This document shows, piece after piece, positions 46,307-59,703 of a stretch of DNA of 64,000 nt. The number at the start of each line of letters is the position of its first letter. Position 1 is the stretch's first letter. Position numbers and translations under genes: made by a program. Origin of the DNA: Arachis hypogaea (Eukaryota; Streptophyta; Magnoliopsida; Fabales; Fabaceae); assembly GCF_003086295.3 (NCBI RefSeq), contig NC_092053.1, positions 118,750,445 through 118,814,444 on the forward strand, given 5' to 3'. A model generated the notes under the pieces. The model saw only the letters and a list, made by a program, of their open reading frames with translations. It did no database searches and was not told the origin of the DNA.

Positions 46307-47657
46307 GTAGAGTATCGTTTTTGTCCCCAACGTTTGAGGTAAGTCTTAAAATTGTCTCCAACATTTGAATCGTCCTATTTAAGTCCCTAACGTTTCAAAA
46401 TTGACTCAATGTTGTCCTGCCGTTAAGAATCTGTTATCGGAATTGACGGTGGGACAAAATTGAGACGATTTTAAAACGTTAAGGACTTAAATAGGACGAA
46501 AATGTTGGGGACAAAAACGATACATGGAAATACATTTTAATTTTATCCTTTACTAATATCAATCTTTTACTGTACATAGTTATTCAATTATTTTTTAATC
46601 ACATTTAAGTAAATTACACTTAATCACATTACTTTCCAGGGGAGGTTGGTGCAACAATGCCTCTGATTGTTTGGATCGCAGGGACACTCGCTTAGGTTCA
46701 TCTAAGAAAATGGATCAGACAGCTTCCTTTTCTGGATATTTAAGCAACAAGCAAAAATTTAACCCAGGTATATTCTTCACTGGTCACAATTTTGATTCTT
46801 TTTCCTCATTAACACAAACATTTTTTAATTTTATGGATCTTAAAAGTGCTGCATATTTCAGATTTCTACAACTGGAACAGAATCAAGGTTTGATACTGTG
46901 ATGATTCATTGTTTACCGGTGACGTCGAAGCAGTTGATCCTATAAGTATTGCAACATTGAAAATTCTGTTCTAAGTGATAAGATTTGTTATTTTGTAATT
47001 TCCATTCTGATGAAATTTTCACAACATGATAAATAAATTAGAAAACCAATTTGCACCACAGAAGAGGAAGAATTTTCGTTGCTGTCATTGAAGACTTGCT
47101 GGCAAAAGGAATGAGAAATGCTCAAAATGTAAGTGACATTATTTATTTATGTTCTAAATGATTTCTACTCAACATGAAATGTTTGTAAAATAACTAGAAT
47201 CACATTACTTTATTGTATATATATAATTTTTTCCCACAAGTTTATGTATTAGTCATTCTACAAATATTTTATGATGAGTAAAAATTTTTAAGAGTAAAAT
47301 TATAAAAAAATAAATTTATTTAGAATAAAATTAATGTGATTAAGTGTAGTTTACTTAGATGTGATTAAAAAATAATTGAATAACTATGTACCGTAAAAAA
47401 TGATATTATTGAAGGATACAATTAAAATTTATTTCTATGTAACGTTTTTGTCCCCAACGTGTTCGTCCTATTTAAGTCCCTAATGTTTCAAAATTGTCTC
47501 AATTTTGTCCTGCCGCCAATTCCGTTAACAGATTCCTAACGGCAGGACAACATTGAGTCAATTTTGAAATGTTACGAATTTAAATAGGACGATTCAAACA
47601 TTAGGAACAACTTTGAGACTTACGCCAAACATTGGGGACAAAAACGATACTTTACTC
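46307..47657 (+). mobile_element. Pack-MULE-like element carrying a pectin acetylesterase fragment
   Basis: About 330-bp arms at 46307-46640 and about 47325-47657 are inverted copies. They start at gtatcgtttttgtccccaac and include 'gtcctatttaagtccctaacgtttc', 'cctgccgttaagaatctgtta' and the inner 'aattacacttaatcaca'. Each arm also folds on itself. Flanks share TTGACAA (46300-46306, 47658-47664), a worn remnant of a 9-bp duplication. Between the arms lie three host exons with introns (46640-47128). There is no transposase. Confidence 0.85.
46640..47128 (+). pseudogene. Captured exons of a pectin acetylesterase (PAE, CE13) gene
   Basis: Exon 1 (46640-46767): GGWCNNASDCLDRRDTRLGS, SKKMDQTASFSGYLSNKQKF, NP. 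Exon 2 (46862-46941): DFYNWNRIKV*YCDDSLFTG, DVEAVDP. Exon 3 (47042-47128): TNLHHRRGRIFVAVIEDLLA, KGMRNAQN, then GTAAGT. This follows plant PAE in order, a wall esterase that removes acetyl groups from pectin. Arg before YCD is a TGA stop and the exon 2 donor GTAAGT has become ATAAGT. The catalytic GCSAGG block would lie in the next exon and is absent. Introns are retained. Confidence 0.9.
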
Positions 47658-47664
47658 TTGACAA

Positions 47665-48510
47665 ATATTTATTAATTTTTTAATTAAAAAATTAATTATA
47701 ATGATATCTATTATCAACTATATGACATTATATTTAATTATACAAGATTTTAATTTTCAACCTCTCCACTCTTAGATTTCTAAATCCGTCCGTAATTAAA
47801 CATACATATAATCATAACCACTCTAGTCTATATATACTCCTTTATTACTCCACAATTTTTAATAAACAAAAGGTCAACAAGGAGACACTAGACATCCTTC
47901 GACCTCCTACTTCTGTCCTACAAATCTACCTTGAGAAATTAAGTATATCATAAAGTAACAATACTTATAAAATTTAAATATAATTATAGAAAAGCAACCT
48001 GAACTCCAAACAACGGGGTAGCAAACTCATGTTAAAAGAAGTCCACGAACAAATCTCCAATCGAACCAAAAGAAAACAGACAAACCCTAAATTTATATAA
48101 CAATTTGGTAGCAACTCATGTTAAAAGAAGTCTCAAGCTATATTATAAATAATTAATATAAAATAACCAAAAAAAAATGTGTGACTCTAAAATAAATTAC
48201 CTCTAGGACAACTTTAAATTTATCTTTGTCAATAGCTTAATGCTACTCAATTTAACTCATCTACTTCAACAGTCAAATTATCTAATTAAAGTCATTCCAA
48301 ATAACTTAACTAGAGGATTAAGAAAAATCATAAATCTGATGAAAGGAACAAAAAGAACGAGTGAAAGGGGAAAAATTACCAGAAGGTGGTAGAGAAAAGG
48401 GAGGCCAAAGAGTGTGGTGGCACGGCGTAGGAGGCAACAGGGATAGAGAGATGGCGCGGCGGAACCTGGTGGAGAGATTGTAATTGTGGGCGTATTTTTT
48501 ATTTTTTCAG
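47665..48510. other. Non-coding stretch
   Basis: No gene recognised. A GC-richer patch at 48380-48480 has short spurious frames only. Confidence 0.5.
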
Positions 48511-49265
48511 CAGTGGCGGAACTTGAAACAAAATTTTGGGGCCACATAGAAGATAATTATCAAAATGCTTTTGATATAGACTCTATTTAAGATAAGTTCG
48601 TCTAATCTCATCTCTCTAGTTTGGGTGATATTGCCAAATTTAAAGCCGTTTTTTAGGGTCTCGTTCCAAAAAATTAAGGTCAAACTCATCAGATGTAATT
48701 TTTTAAACTTTTGAAGGTTGTATCTCACTTTTTTCGTAATTCATTAAAGTAGAAGAACTACAAGTGTTAATATTATAAAAATTATATGTTCTCCTTCTTG
48801 AATATTAGCATTCCTATTAAAAAATACATCAATTCTTTGATTTTTTATTATTATTTTATATAAAAATTTGAATATATATCCTGTAGAATATGTAAAGAAG
48901 AAGTTAGAAGGACAAATATTAAAATTTATAATATTTATTGAAATTTTTTTATCAATTTATACAAATACAATAATATTAATACTTATTGAATATTTTATTA
49001 TTTTTTATCATATAAAAAATTAAATTAAATAAATAATAAAATATAAAATAATATTAAATTAAATAAATAAAAAATATTTATTTTTTTATATTTGAACTTA
49101 AAAGTAAAAAAAGTGTTGCTTATTGAACTTATTGGATACTTTAAGTCATAATAAAGTATTTAAACCAATTGAATTATTTTTTATCTTTTGAAAAAGTACT
49201 ACTAATTTTTTTATAAAAAATTTGGGACCATAATCCCCTCTTGTCTGAATTAAACTCCGCCCCTC
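48511..49265. mobile_element. hAT-type MITE
   Basis: Left end CAGTGGCGGAACTTGAA and right end GAATTAAACTCCGCCCCTC are imperfect inverted repeats of the CAGTGGCGGA type. The body is AT-rich. A duplication could not be fixed; TCAGCA occurs at both edges. Confidence 0.6.
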
Positions 49266-51351
49266 TCAGCAACTTCTAAGTTCTACCTATGTCGCCAATT
49301 ATTGTTATCAGGTACGAAGCGAATTAAAAGAAAAATAAAATAAAACGAGAAGAAAAGAAAACAGAAACAAAATTTTAATATACATGACCAACGGTTTACG
49401 TATATATTACAAACTCAAAAGAAAAGCTCTAAGCACTTCCAACTGAGTCACCAAAAGATATAAGAGATTAATGCTCTGCTATAATTTATGTTATGGTGTA
49501 TTTGGAATATAATGAAGTTGAAATTGATTTAATTTTAAAATAAACTTTTTTTTTTTTTTGGAATGGAGATAAAAAATAAGTCTTTAAATTGATTTGTAAA
49601 TTCATGAATTTTACATTATAATTAGACCACTCTAAGAATAATTCATTAAAATAGGAGTTACAATATTCTTTTTTAATTATAAAATCAAATCATTATATTA
49701 ATATTCAAATCTAAAAATTTATATTTTACACAATTTCAAACCCAATAATTTATTTTTAATTCATTCAAATCGAATCAATTCCAAAAATAATTTATTTTAA
49801 ACGCTCTAAACACATTTATAATCGCATGTTATATAAGATCTGGTGAAAATGCCACCCCTAATAACTGTCTTGAAGAATAAGAATTATGATGTTTTATATA
49901 GAAACCTAATCTTTTATCATCAAATTATATTTGTTAGTTATTTTTTTTAAGTATTTTTTATTTAATAATTTGTTACTAACCAATAAATTATTATATATAA
50001 GAAGAAATTTGAATTTTTTAACACTTGTTTAAGTAAATGAATGAATTAATTATTCAAATTATTAATTTCTCAGTATTTTCTAGTTTTCTAATTAATTCTA
50101 GCGACTCATCATTGTCTAATCATCATTTTTTTGGTGACTAGTCTTATCATCATTATTTGACAGAAGCCAATTATTTCCGTGAAATTATTATATCCTTATG
50201 TAATTATACAAAGCCTCGAAATCTCATCCTCACAAGTTAAACTTTTAGCTTTATATATAATGTTTAATTCTAACTTCAATTTAAGCCTAATTGCTCTATA
50301 GTTTGACTATTAGTTACACCAATGATCTGGCTTCTAAGGCAGCAACTCTATTGGCAAATAAATTACTCTCTATAATCTAATTTTTCTAACTTTTATTCTT
50401 AGTTTCCTAAATTAATTAATCAATTTATTTTTAAAGTTACTTAATTATAATTTGATAAAAATTTGTACTTTTCAAAAATTATAACAGTTTTGTTTGATAA
50501 AATTAAACAAAATGAAAGAGGCTTGCAGTAAGTATAAGATATAACAATAATGCTTGGTAAAATTACAAGAGTAAGAATAAATCTGGATATATAGACGAAG
50601 AAAAAGAGTAGAAATAATTAAACACAACAATTCAAGAAATTAAATGAAAACAAAATAATGATAAAAACAATAATAAGAAAGATGAAAGAAGAGATACCGG
50701 TGGTGATGGGAGAAGGAAATGATGAATCTAGAAGCCCAAAAGCCAGTGTTCTTGGTTAAATCAGCATAATCAGTTGGAACTGAAAGAAAAAAGAATGCAA
50801 TATATAGAAGCGAAATTCTCATAAAGCAAGACGAAAGGGACAAAGAAAAAATCTCGTTGTGCAATCTAATACGGACCACAAACTCTTTAAAGAACTGTAC
50901 CTTGTGATGGCATAATGAATAGTCAACAGCTGAATTATCAAATTTTGTCAAAAGCGTAAAGGTCGATGAAAGATATGTTGAAAACAGTAGCATGACTAAA
51001 ATTCAATTTATAATGTATTAAATAATTTGTTATTATTATTATATATATTATTTAAATAATAGATTAATAAAATAAGCTTTTTTATTAAATTTATAAATTT
51101 ATTATATATTATAAATAAAAATTATAATATTAACAAGTTTTTTTTATAATTTAGTCTAAATAATTATTTTGACTATAAAATTATTAACAAAGGCATTAAT
51201 AATCCACACACAAATATATATATTCTTTACTGAATGAGAATTCATAATAGTGAATAATAATATTGTATATTTGTTAATAGAATATTTTTAAAATAAATAT
51301 AATATTAGAGATTTTCTTTTACTATTTATCAGCATTCTAATGAACTAAGTG

Positions 51352-51402
<51 letters not shown>

Positions 51403-51691
51403 TTAAAATAAAAAGCTCAACACAACAAGGTGGAGCATCAACGTCTCAAAAAAAAGTATTAAACAGATAAAATAAACTAATTTCTACTCATCTTCGACTT
51501 AATGTCTTATGGATGCTAGTTGAATGAATGTGAAGTATCATTTAAATATTTGTGAAATTAATGATTAGTTGAAAATATATTTATTAACTCTCAATAATAA
51601 ATTCGAGCTATACAATTATTATGATTGAAGTAAAGCTTTGACCAAAGAGATTGAAGGAATAAAGAAATTAACAAGCTAACTGTTTGAAAAG
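49266..51691. other. Non-coding stretch with SSR and a possible exon relic
   Basis: AT-rich. At about 50690-50780 (minus strand), after a TTTCTTTCAG acceptor, VPTDYADLTKNTGFWASRFI is open and unlike its surroundings, but I do not recognise it. (TTA)n occupies 51353-51402. Confidence 0.45.
51353..51402. repeat. (TTA)n microsatellite
   Basis: About 16 uninterrupted units. Confidence 0.97.
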
Positions 51692-51696
51692 CTTTT

Positions 51697-54600
51697 TATA
51701 ACACCCTACCACATAAAGTTTTACACCTAGGATGTAAAACAGATGTGGCAAGGCGCTACGACTTCTAAAATAAAATACATACATATAATAGCAGAAAGAA
51801 TATAATAAATTAGGAGTCTTGAAAAATGGGTGAAACAAAATCGCAAAATAAAAAGCGCAACGCTTCGGAAACGGAATAACTTGCATGTGAAGAAACTTAA
51901 AGATCATAGTTATGAATAAGTGAAAGAGTGAGTAGAGAGTCAAGAATACAGCATAACTAGCTCCTGACTCAGCCTGCGAAGTCAAGGCTGGCCGGAGAAT
52001 ATTTACATACATATACAAGTATCCCAAAATACACAAAATATAGAAATAAGACCCTAACTCTCCTTTAACCTCTATGAGGGACAAAATAATCAAGTTTCTT
52101 GGAGAGAAAGCTAAATACATATATACATAAGCTACATAACAAAATAACCCAGAAATCGCTCTGCTTCAGGAATCCAGACGCTTAGCGGGGTACCTTTCGA
52201 CTTGCATCTGAAAATAACAACGCAGTATGGGGTGAGAACCAGAGGTTCTCAGCATGGTAAAGGTGCCACGCACATAATATAGAAGGTCCTGGGAATGCCA
52301 GAGGTAATCCTAGAACGCCGACACTCAGATTTTAAAGCTTAAGTTATTAACCAGCAACAAAAAAAAAAGTGGTCTTCTAAGAATATCTAAGCCTAGCTTA
52401 AATCTGACCCTAATACTAAGTCTTTTCCACCATTTCCTCCATCCCTCCATCTCCGATTAGTTTACACAGACAAATAAGCAAACAAGGCAAACACAAGTAA
52501 CTTACAAGTAATACAGATAACAAGTACAACAAATAGCATGTTATAATCACGTAGGCATTCCCAAATAGTTCACAAATAAGCAAACAAACATTGTGCACAT
52601 GATGCATGCCTGTCCTATGGCTGTTGATATCAACTGTCGGTTACGTAGCCATCCCGACATGTTCTCAAGTTCAAGAATACACCATAGGGAGAATTCCCAA
52701 GCTGACATAGGGAAGAGAACGCCCCCAAACTCAATAATATCCATGGGACGAGTCCCAAACTGACATGGGGAGAAGAGACAACACCCCAAGCTGACATGGG
52801 GAAAACAATACCCCAAGCTCAAAATATTCAATCATTTCTCATAATCATCGCTTTCATTCTCGATACTAATTCATATCTCATCTCATCGTTCTCACTTTTA
52901 CTTAATCCATTGATCATACATTTTAATATTCTTGATTAATTAACATCATCAATTCTCAATTTCTTACATTATTCTCTTACTTGCCTCATACATTTCATAA
53001 TGTAGAAAATCAATCATTCAAGCCTTAACATCATAATTCGTTCATATATACACCTCCTTCTTATATAATTCATCATTTTTAACCTTTACTTCATTCCCAA
53101 GTTATCTCTATTTCCTAGCTTCAACTAATTACTAGGTTTACTAGTAAGATCTAAGGTTAAAAAGATAAAAATAGAGGCTTAGAGGTTCGAAACCATGTTT
53201 GAGTCATAAAAATATAAGTGATGAAAAAATAGAGTGTGTGCGGACGCACACAATTGTGCGTGCGCACAATTTGTGAAAAGCAGAGCGTGTGCGTGTGCAC
53301 GAGTGCATGCTTGCGCACACCAACCAGGAACTACTTGGTGTGCGTGCGCCTCACCTATGCGAGCGCCACCAGCAGAAAATATTTCCTGGTGCATGCGTGC
53401 GCACAATGGCGTGCGTACGCACATTTTCTGTAAAACACCAGGTGTGCGTGCACACAAAGGCGTGCGTATGCACAAGTGAAGTTATTGCTACTGTTGGGTG
53501 CGTGCGCAAATCAGTGTGCGTAGGCACACACCAGAAATTCTGATTATTTTGCTGTTCTTTAAAAATTTTCAGTTTTTGCACCAGATTTTTGGTGTCCATA
53601 ACTTCCTCTACAGGATTCATTTTTCCGCAAAATTTATATTGTTCTCAAGCTTATAAAACCCTCTTTGATTTCAAACAAATCTCATCTTCATCCAAATTTT
53701 GAGGTTCGAGTTATGGACTGCCAAAGTTCATAAAAATCAAGTTTTTGTTCTAAACCTCAAACCTCCATTTTCTTCAACATTAGGTTCAATATCCATTTCC
53801 TATACATATATTCATCACAATACCTATCATAGTATGTCCATACAACTTTACACCCCACTTGCCAATTCAAAACCCATCAAACATCAAATTTTTACCAAAT
53901 TCATACCTTAGTTCTTTTACCTCTATCAACATAACCATCACATTTTTCCATACATACATTTACAATCAATTTCATCAACTTGCCAACAATATTCACACAC
54001 CAAGGATTATAGTTACCAACACAATATACTTATATCATCAATCAACGCAATTAATGCTAAGCCTCCAATTTACATGATCATTCCAACTTATCCTATAGTT
54101 CTCTAGCCTAAGTATTCACACAACATTATATATTAAATACGCGAAACCTAAACCATACCTTGGCCGATTTCTGCATTTGGTCCAAGGAAACACTTAAGCC
54201 ATACACAGCTCCAAGGTCCAAAATCACCAAAGCATCAAGACTAATCCTCTACCAAGCCTTTCAATGCCCAAAATCAAACTCCAATATATGTACACACACC
54301 TAATTTTACATACCCACATTTAAAATTCAATTCTCACACACTAATTTAATGAATTAAAATAGGGTTAATAATCCTCACCGTACTCACAGATTCGGTGAGT
54401 CAAGTTCAACGAATTCCGCAAACTAATTCGAACCTAGAAAACCAAAATTGACAAATTTCTCAAGTTAGACACTCTTAATTTTCAAAAATTAGGGATAGAA
54501 GAACTGGAATCATAGAGAGACTTACCTAAGAAATTGTTCCAATGGAATCGTAGGGCTCAACGGGGTGAATGCGTGGCCGCAAACGGTTCGTCAATCGGAG

Positions 54601-54949
54601 CTCTAGATCAAAAGTTATTGAGAAATGAAATTTGAGTGAGGGTTAGGTTTTGCTTTTGTTCTTCTCCCTCCTTGAAATGTTTCTCAGCGTAAATGATGAA
54701 GAAGAAGGGAAATAAGAAGCTGTGTCTTCTTTAATGGGTTGGGTTTGGTTGGGCCTTGGGCTCATTTTGGGACCGGTTCAACCAGTTCGGCCCGTCCGGC
54801 TCAATTTTGGGCCAAATTTTTTAAAATTGGTGTCAACATTCTCATTTTGAAGAGCTTTATCCTATTTTAATATTAGATTTATATTTTTAATTTCCTTTAT
54901 TAAAATTTAATTTATTGACTAATTATTCGCTAATTTAGCGGAGTTTACA
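51697..54949. mobile_element. Very long solo LTR (3.25 kb)
   Basis: TATAACACCCTACCAC...GGAGTTTACA, flanked by a perfect CTTTT duplication (51692-51696, 54950-54954). TG at the first end has become TA. Internal landmarks are 'ggggtgagaaccagaggttctcagcatggtaaagg' at 52230-52265, repeated 'ccaagctgacatgggg' phrases at 52690-52810, and a GTGCG/CGCAC tract at 53233-53530. No coding domain or primer site was seen, so it is a solo LTR or a short non-autonomous unit. Confidence 0.8.
53233..53530. repeat. Alternating GTGCG/CGCAC tract
   Basis: At least ten imperfect palindromes of the type gtgcgtgcgcac, with alternating purine-pyrimidine runs that could adopt Z-form DNA. Frames running through it on both strands are by-products of the repeat. 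Confidence 0.85.
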
Positions 54950-55313
54950 CTTTTCTCCATTGTGCTCTGGACTAAGTTTAACACTTTCAACAAAAAGGAA
55001 GCATAAGTAATACCCAAACCAGGAAACTAGTCACACAATGAAATAGGATGAGTTTTAAAAAGATCATTAATGTTTCTATGCATATAAATACAAGACCTTA
55101 ATAAATCTCTAAAAGACAAGAAGTTGTAAAGAGTTTTCATATAAGATTTTTAATTCATATTTTAGTTTATATTATGTTCTTACATATTTGAGATGGTTCA
55201 TACACATTAGATAACATTTTTGAATGAGACTTCAGAAGTTATAAAAGATTTTTATACTCATTCCTTCAAAATTTATTATAATTAATTCAGTAATAATTTT
55301 TAGTTTTGAGAAA

Positions 55314-56342
55314 CACTATAAGAAAGTACCAAAATAGCGACTGAAAAAATTGGTTGCTAATAGCGACTGATTTAGCGACTGATACAGAATTTTCAGGACC
55401 AAATCAATATTGCTCACTAAATCGGTCGCTAAATTACATTCAGCGACCGATTTTAGCGACCAATAAATTCGGTCGCTAATTGCAACTGAATTAGCGACCG
55501 ATAAGTTTTAAATACAACTAAAATAAAATCGGTCACTAAAATCGATCACTATTTTTTTATTTAGTGATCGATTTAGCAACCAAAACAGAAATAATGTCTT
55601 TGGAACTGTTGGTCAAAAAAGCGGTCACTATTTTTATTTTAGCGACCGATTTTGCATCTGATAGTGAAATAGGGTGGACAACTGTTTGGTCGCTAATTCA
55701 ATCGCTAAATTGGTTGCTAATTGTTAATTTAGCGACTGATTTTAGTGACTAACATAATCTATCATTAATAGCCACCAAATTAATGACCGACTAGTTTTAT
55801 ACAACTAGAATATAAACCGTCGCCATTTTTTAATTTAGCGACCGAATTAGCAACCAAAACAAAAGAAGGAATGTGATTGGAACTCTTGGTCAAAAAATCG
55901 GTGCTATTTTTTAATTTAGCGACCGATTTTGCAACCGATTTATAGGTAAATAGAATAACGTGGTTGGTTACTAATTCAGTCGCTAAAGTTATGGTCATCA
56001 AATAGGTTGCTAATTTTAAATTAGCGACCGATTTTATAAATTAATCAGTCACAAAAGCAGTTGTTAAGTAAAAAAAAAGATGTTATCTAAATTACCCTCA
56101 CCAATCCTAAGTCGCCCACACCATTCTCATCTCCTCTAATCTTCTGCGCGCGTTGTCGTCTTTTTCACCGCCGTCTTCTACGCGCGTCTCGCCGCCGTCT
56201 CCTGAGGTCCTGTCGGCGTCGTCTTCTCCAGTATCAGCGCCATCTCCTGAGGTCTCCTCACCGTCTTCTTCCTCCTACAGAAACCGCCCCCTCACCTCCC
56301 ACCTCCTCCACTCGCTCCGGCCAGGTTCACACATTCATCCAC

Positions 56343-56391
<49 letters not shown>

Positions 56392-56864
56392 TTCGAATTC
56401 TTTTTCTAATTATCGCTTTTTGTCATTTACATTGAGGCCAGCTCACAGAGGAAGAAGCTTAGGCTCTTTCAAAGAGGTAAATAAAAATGCTCTTTCACTC
56501 AAATCAGATCTGTTTTCAGGTTTTTTTTTGTTCTCTATTTTTGATTTTTTCGTTCTATGATCTGATTTCTTCATTTTGATGGCTTTCAACGATTACTTCC
56601 TAAATCATGGCTTGACCGATGATAGCTGCAGTTTCAGTAATACAGCTGCTATTACTTCTTTGAACCCTAGTTAGTAAATAAAACCCCTCATTTATTTTTT
56701 TCTCCTATTTTTATCTTACTCTTTTGGATCAGAACTTCATGCAAGGTAGATTGGGTTCTATTCGTTATAGATTCGTTCGTGTGAATTCAGCTTATTTTGT
56801 TTTTAATTTGCTTAGAGTAAGATAAGATTAAATTAAATTAATGTCGAAATCTAAGGGAAAAAAG
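55314..56864 (+). mobile_element. CACTA terminus with TTAGCGACCGA repeats
   Basis: CACTATAAGAAAG at 55314 opens ~730 bp of direct and inverted copies of a tttagcgaccgatttt unit. A GC-rich, pyrimidine-rich leader (56100-56400) with a (CT)n run then leads to an AG/GT-bounded segment. This is the 5' side of a CACTA element, cut by the hAT at 56865. The opposite terminus was not found. Confidence 0.75.
56346..56386. repeat. (CT)n microsatellite
   Basis: About 20 CT units in the CACTA leader. Confidence 0.97.
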
Positions 56865-57583
56865 TAGGCGTGGGCATGGTTTGGATTTTTATAAATCCAA
56901 ACTAGATCCACTTCAGAACCAGTTTTATGGTTCATGAAACCAATCCAGAACTGGATTGAAGAGAGAAACCGGTTTGAAAAAATAAAAATCGGTTTTAAAT
57001 CGGTTTTAGAATTTAAATCCGGTTTTTTTTTATAAAATCCAGTTTTAAAACCAGTTTCTTCAACCAAAAATCCAATTTTAAAACTAGTTTTTAAAAATCT
57101 AATTTTCAAACCAGATATTTAAAAAAAAATCCACTTTTAAAACCAGTTTTTAGAAATTCAATTTTCAAACCATAATTTTTTTAAAAGTAAAATTAATACT
57201 AAAGTCATTTTAAAGTGTATAGGTTCATTACAACTAGAATTTGGTTCTTTATAAATCTAATGACAATAGCTAATCTATATAACATTTAATCATTCTCAAA
57301 CTATCAAAAGGATACCACCAAAAAATTTCTCTAAAACAACAACCACAAAGTATCAAAAGATGCCAAGTTGCCAACAAAATCATCAAACAACCACAACCTT
57401 TGAGGAAAATATATCTGCAAATAACAAAATATACCTTTGTCATTTTAAAACAAATCTTCGAATGAAAGTATTAAACCAAATGAGAATATTAAGCATACCG
57501 AGTCATCATCACGATTATCAATTGATGCCGCCATAGAACAAGCACCATCATTAGAGGAAAATATATCTGCCAAGGGAATCAAA

Positions 57584-59703
57584 TTAATTATCAAGTCTAT
57601 ATTCAACAACTTTTAATTGGTAACTAATATCTAAATTATAAAATAGAAAGATGACAAAAACAAAAATAAAATAAAATGAGAAGAAATATGAAAAAAATTC
57701 TATATCTTGATCAACTTGTTGAAGAACTTCACCATCATCATCTAAAGCAGAGAAAAGATCTTCCTTAAGCCAATCTCCTGTGCAGACTAAAGCCTCTACC
57801 ATTCTAGGTATTAAGGAACTGCGGTATGGATCGAGGACTCTTCCTCCATTACTAAATGCAGACTCTGAAGCTACCGTAGAAACAGGTATAGCCAATACCT
57901 TACGGGCCATATTTCCAAGAATTGGAAATCGGGTTGAGTTAACCTTCCACCAGTTTAGTATATCGAATTTATGGGAATATGGCTCGCATTCTTCTTGTAA
58001 ATATCTATCAAGTTTAGATCTTGTATTTGTGCTACGACCGGTTGCTTGTAGAAAAAAGTCCATGCCATGAAGTTCGGTATTAATGTTGTTGGCTTGAACA
58101 TTTTGCGTATCAGCTTCACTTGCTTCCTCAGAACTTGGTATTGCTGATAAAGTAACTTTATGCACTTGGACAACTTTGACTTCAATTCGCCTCCTTTTTC
58201 TTCTCCAAATAAGTAATCCAAGAAATAATTGACATACTCAATCTTTTGCATTGGATTAAGTACGATAGCAATCAATAATAACATATTCACCGAATCAGGA
58301 TTGCCCCAATACTTCTCATACTTAACCCTCATCCTTTTTGCCATTGACATAGTACTAAAATCAACAGAATCACAAGAATGACGAATAAATCGTCCAATTG
58401 CAAATACTTCCTTCATAGACATATCACTGGTAACATATAAGGTACCAGAAACACGTATAGTGGCATCACTGAACACTCGCAAAAATGGTACAATGGACTC
58501 AACATACTCCCAGTCTGAATCAGAAGGAACACCTCTCCCTTTTCCTCAATTCATCTCTCCTATATAGGTATTATCTTTTAAAGCAAGCAACTCAAATGCT
58601 TTGTGATGCTTCAAAACTATCTCTAACATTTGATAGGTAGAGTTCCACCTAGTCTCAACATCCATACAAGGCAAGCCTTTATATTGAATTTTTTCTAGTT
58701 CAATACACTTTTGAAACCTACTAGCTCTAGATGGGGAAGATCTAACATATTTTACTGCACTATAAATTCTCAAGACTGATTCATCAATCTCTTTCAACCC
58801 TTCTTTTACAATTAAGTTTATAATATGTGCACAACACCTAATATGAATAAATTCACCATTCAAAATAATGCTATTCCAAGAACTCAATCGCTGCTTCAGA
58901 TATTTAATTGCAACATCATTAGACGAGGCATTATCAACTATCACACTAAATACCTGATTCAAATTCCAATTATTTAAACAAGATTCAATTGTTGCTCCTA
59001 TAAACTCTCCTGAATGACTTGTCACTTGACAAAAATCAAGTATTTTTTTATGTAATTTCCAATCCAAATTAACAAAGTGTGCTGTCAAACTAATATAAGT
59101 AAAATTTTAAATTGAAGTCCAAGTGTCAGTGGTTAGACATACTCTACCACAATTTGCTGAGAGAAAATCTTGCAACTTCATTTTCTCTTCAGCATAAAGA
59201 GCTCCAATGTCACGTGTTAATGTAGTTCGTGAAGTAACTTTGAATCTTGCTTGTAGGGCATGAACAAATCTTCGGAATTTTGGACTTTCAACAAAGCGAA
59301 ATGGTAGCTCTTCCCCAATAAACATTTCCACAAGTGCCCTTCGAGCCTCCTCTTGGTCAAATTTGGAAGCACTGGGTGAATTTAAAATACCACGCTCATC
59401 TATAGTTAGTGTGGTCGATGTTTTTCTTCTTTTGTTCGAATCATTATTAGGATTTTGCTTGCATCTTCTCAAATGACCACCCATTGAGCTGGTTCCATTC
59501 CCATATTGTATTAAGCTTCCACAATATTTGTATTTAACCTTCTTCTCGGTAGCATTCTCTACATCAAAATGATCCCAAACAGCTGACCGATTCTTACGAA
59601 TACCTGACGGTGGAGAAGATGATTGAGTGCTAGCGGACATCTCTGCTGCTTCAATATTACTGTTTTCAGTCATCTTGCTCTGCATATAAAGCAAGGTGTA
59701 CAT
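57584..59703 (-). pseudogene. hAT (Ac/Tam3-type) transposase
   Basis: Starts near MTENSNIEAAEMSASTQSSS. Domains: BED-like finger (WDHFDVENATEKKVKYKYCG...GHLRRC), in which the first Cys is Tyr; the TTDTWTS motif with a catalytic Asp; CCAHIINLIVKEGL; DVETRWNSTYQML; and the C-terminal hAT dimerisation domain (NMARKVLAIPVSTVASESAF, GGRVLDPYRSSLIP). Length is ~690 codons, normal for the family. Breaks: TAA right after TWTSI (near 59109), TGA after YIGEMN (near 58546) and a frameshift near 58180. It is one of the best-preserved transposases here, yet inactive. It catalyses cut-and-paste transposition in the nucleus. Confidence 0.92.

Noticed and set aside
53179..53620. Several overlapping frames rich in Cys, His, Arg and Ala
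   Set aside because: They arise on both strands from the GTGCG/CGCAC tract and are not genes.
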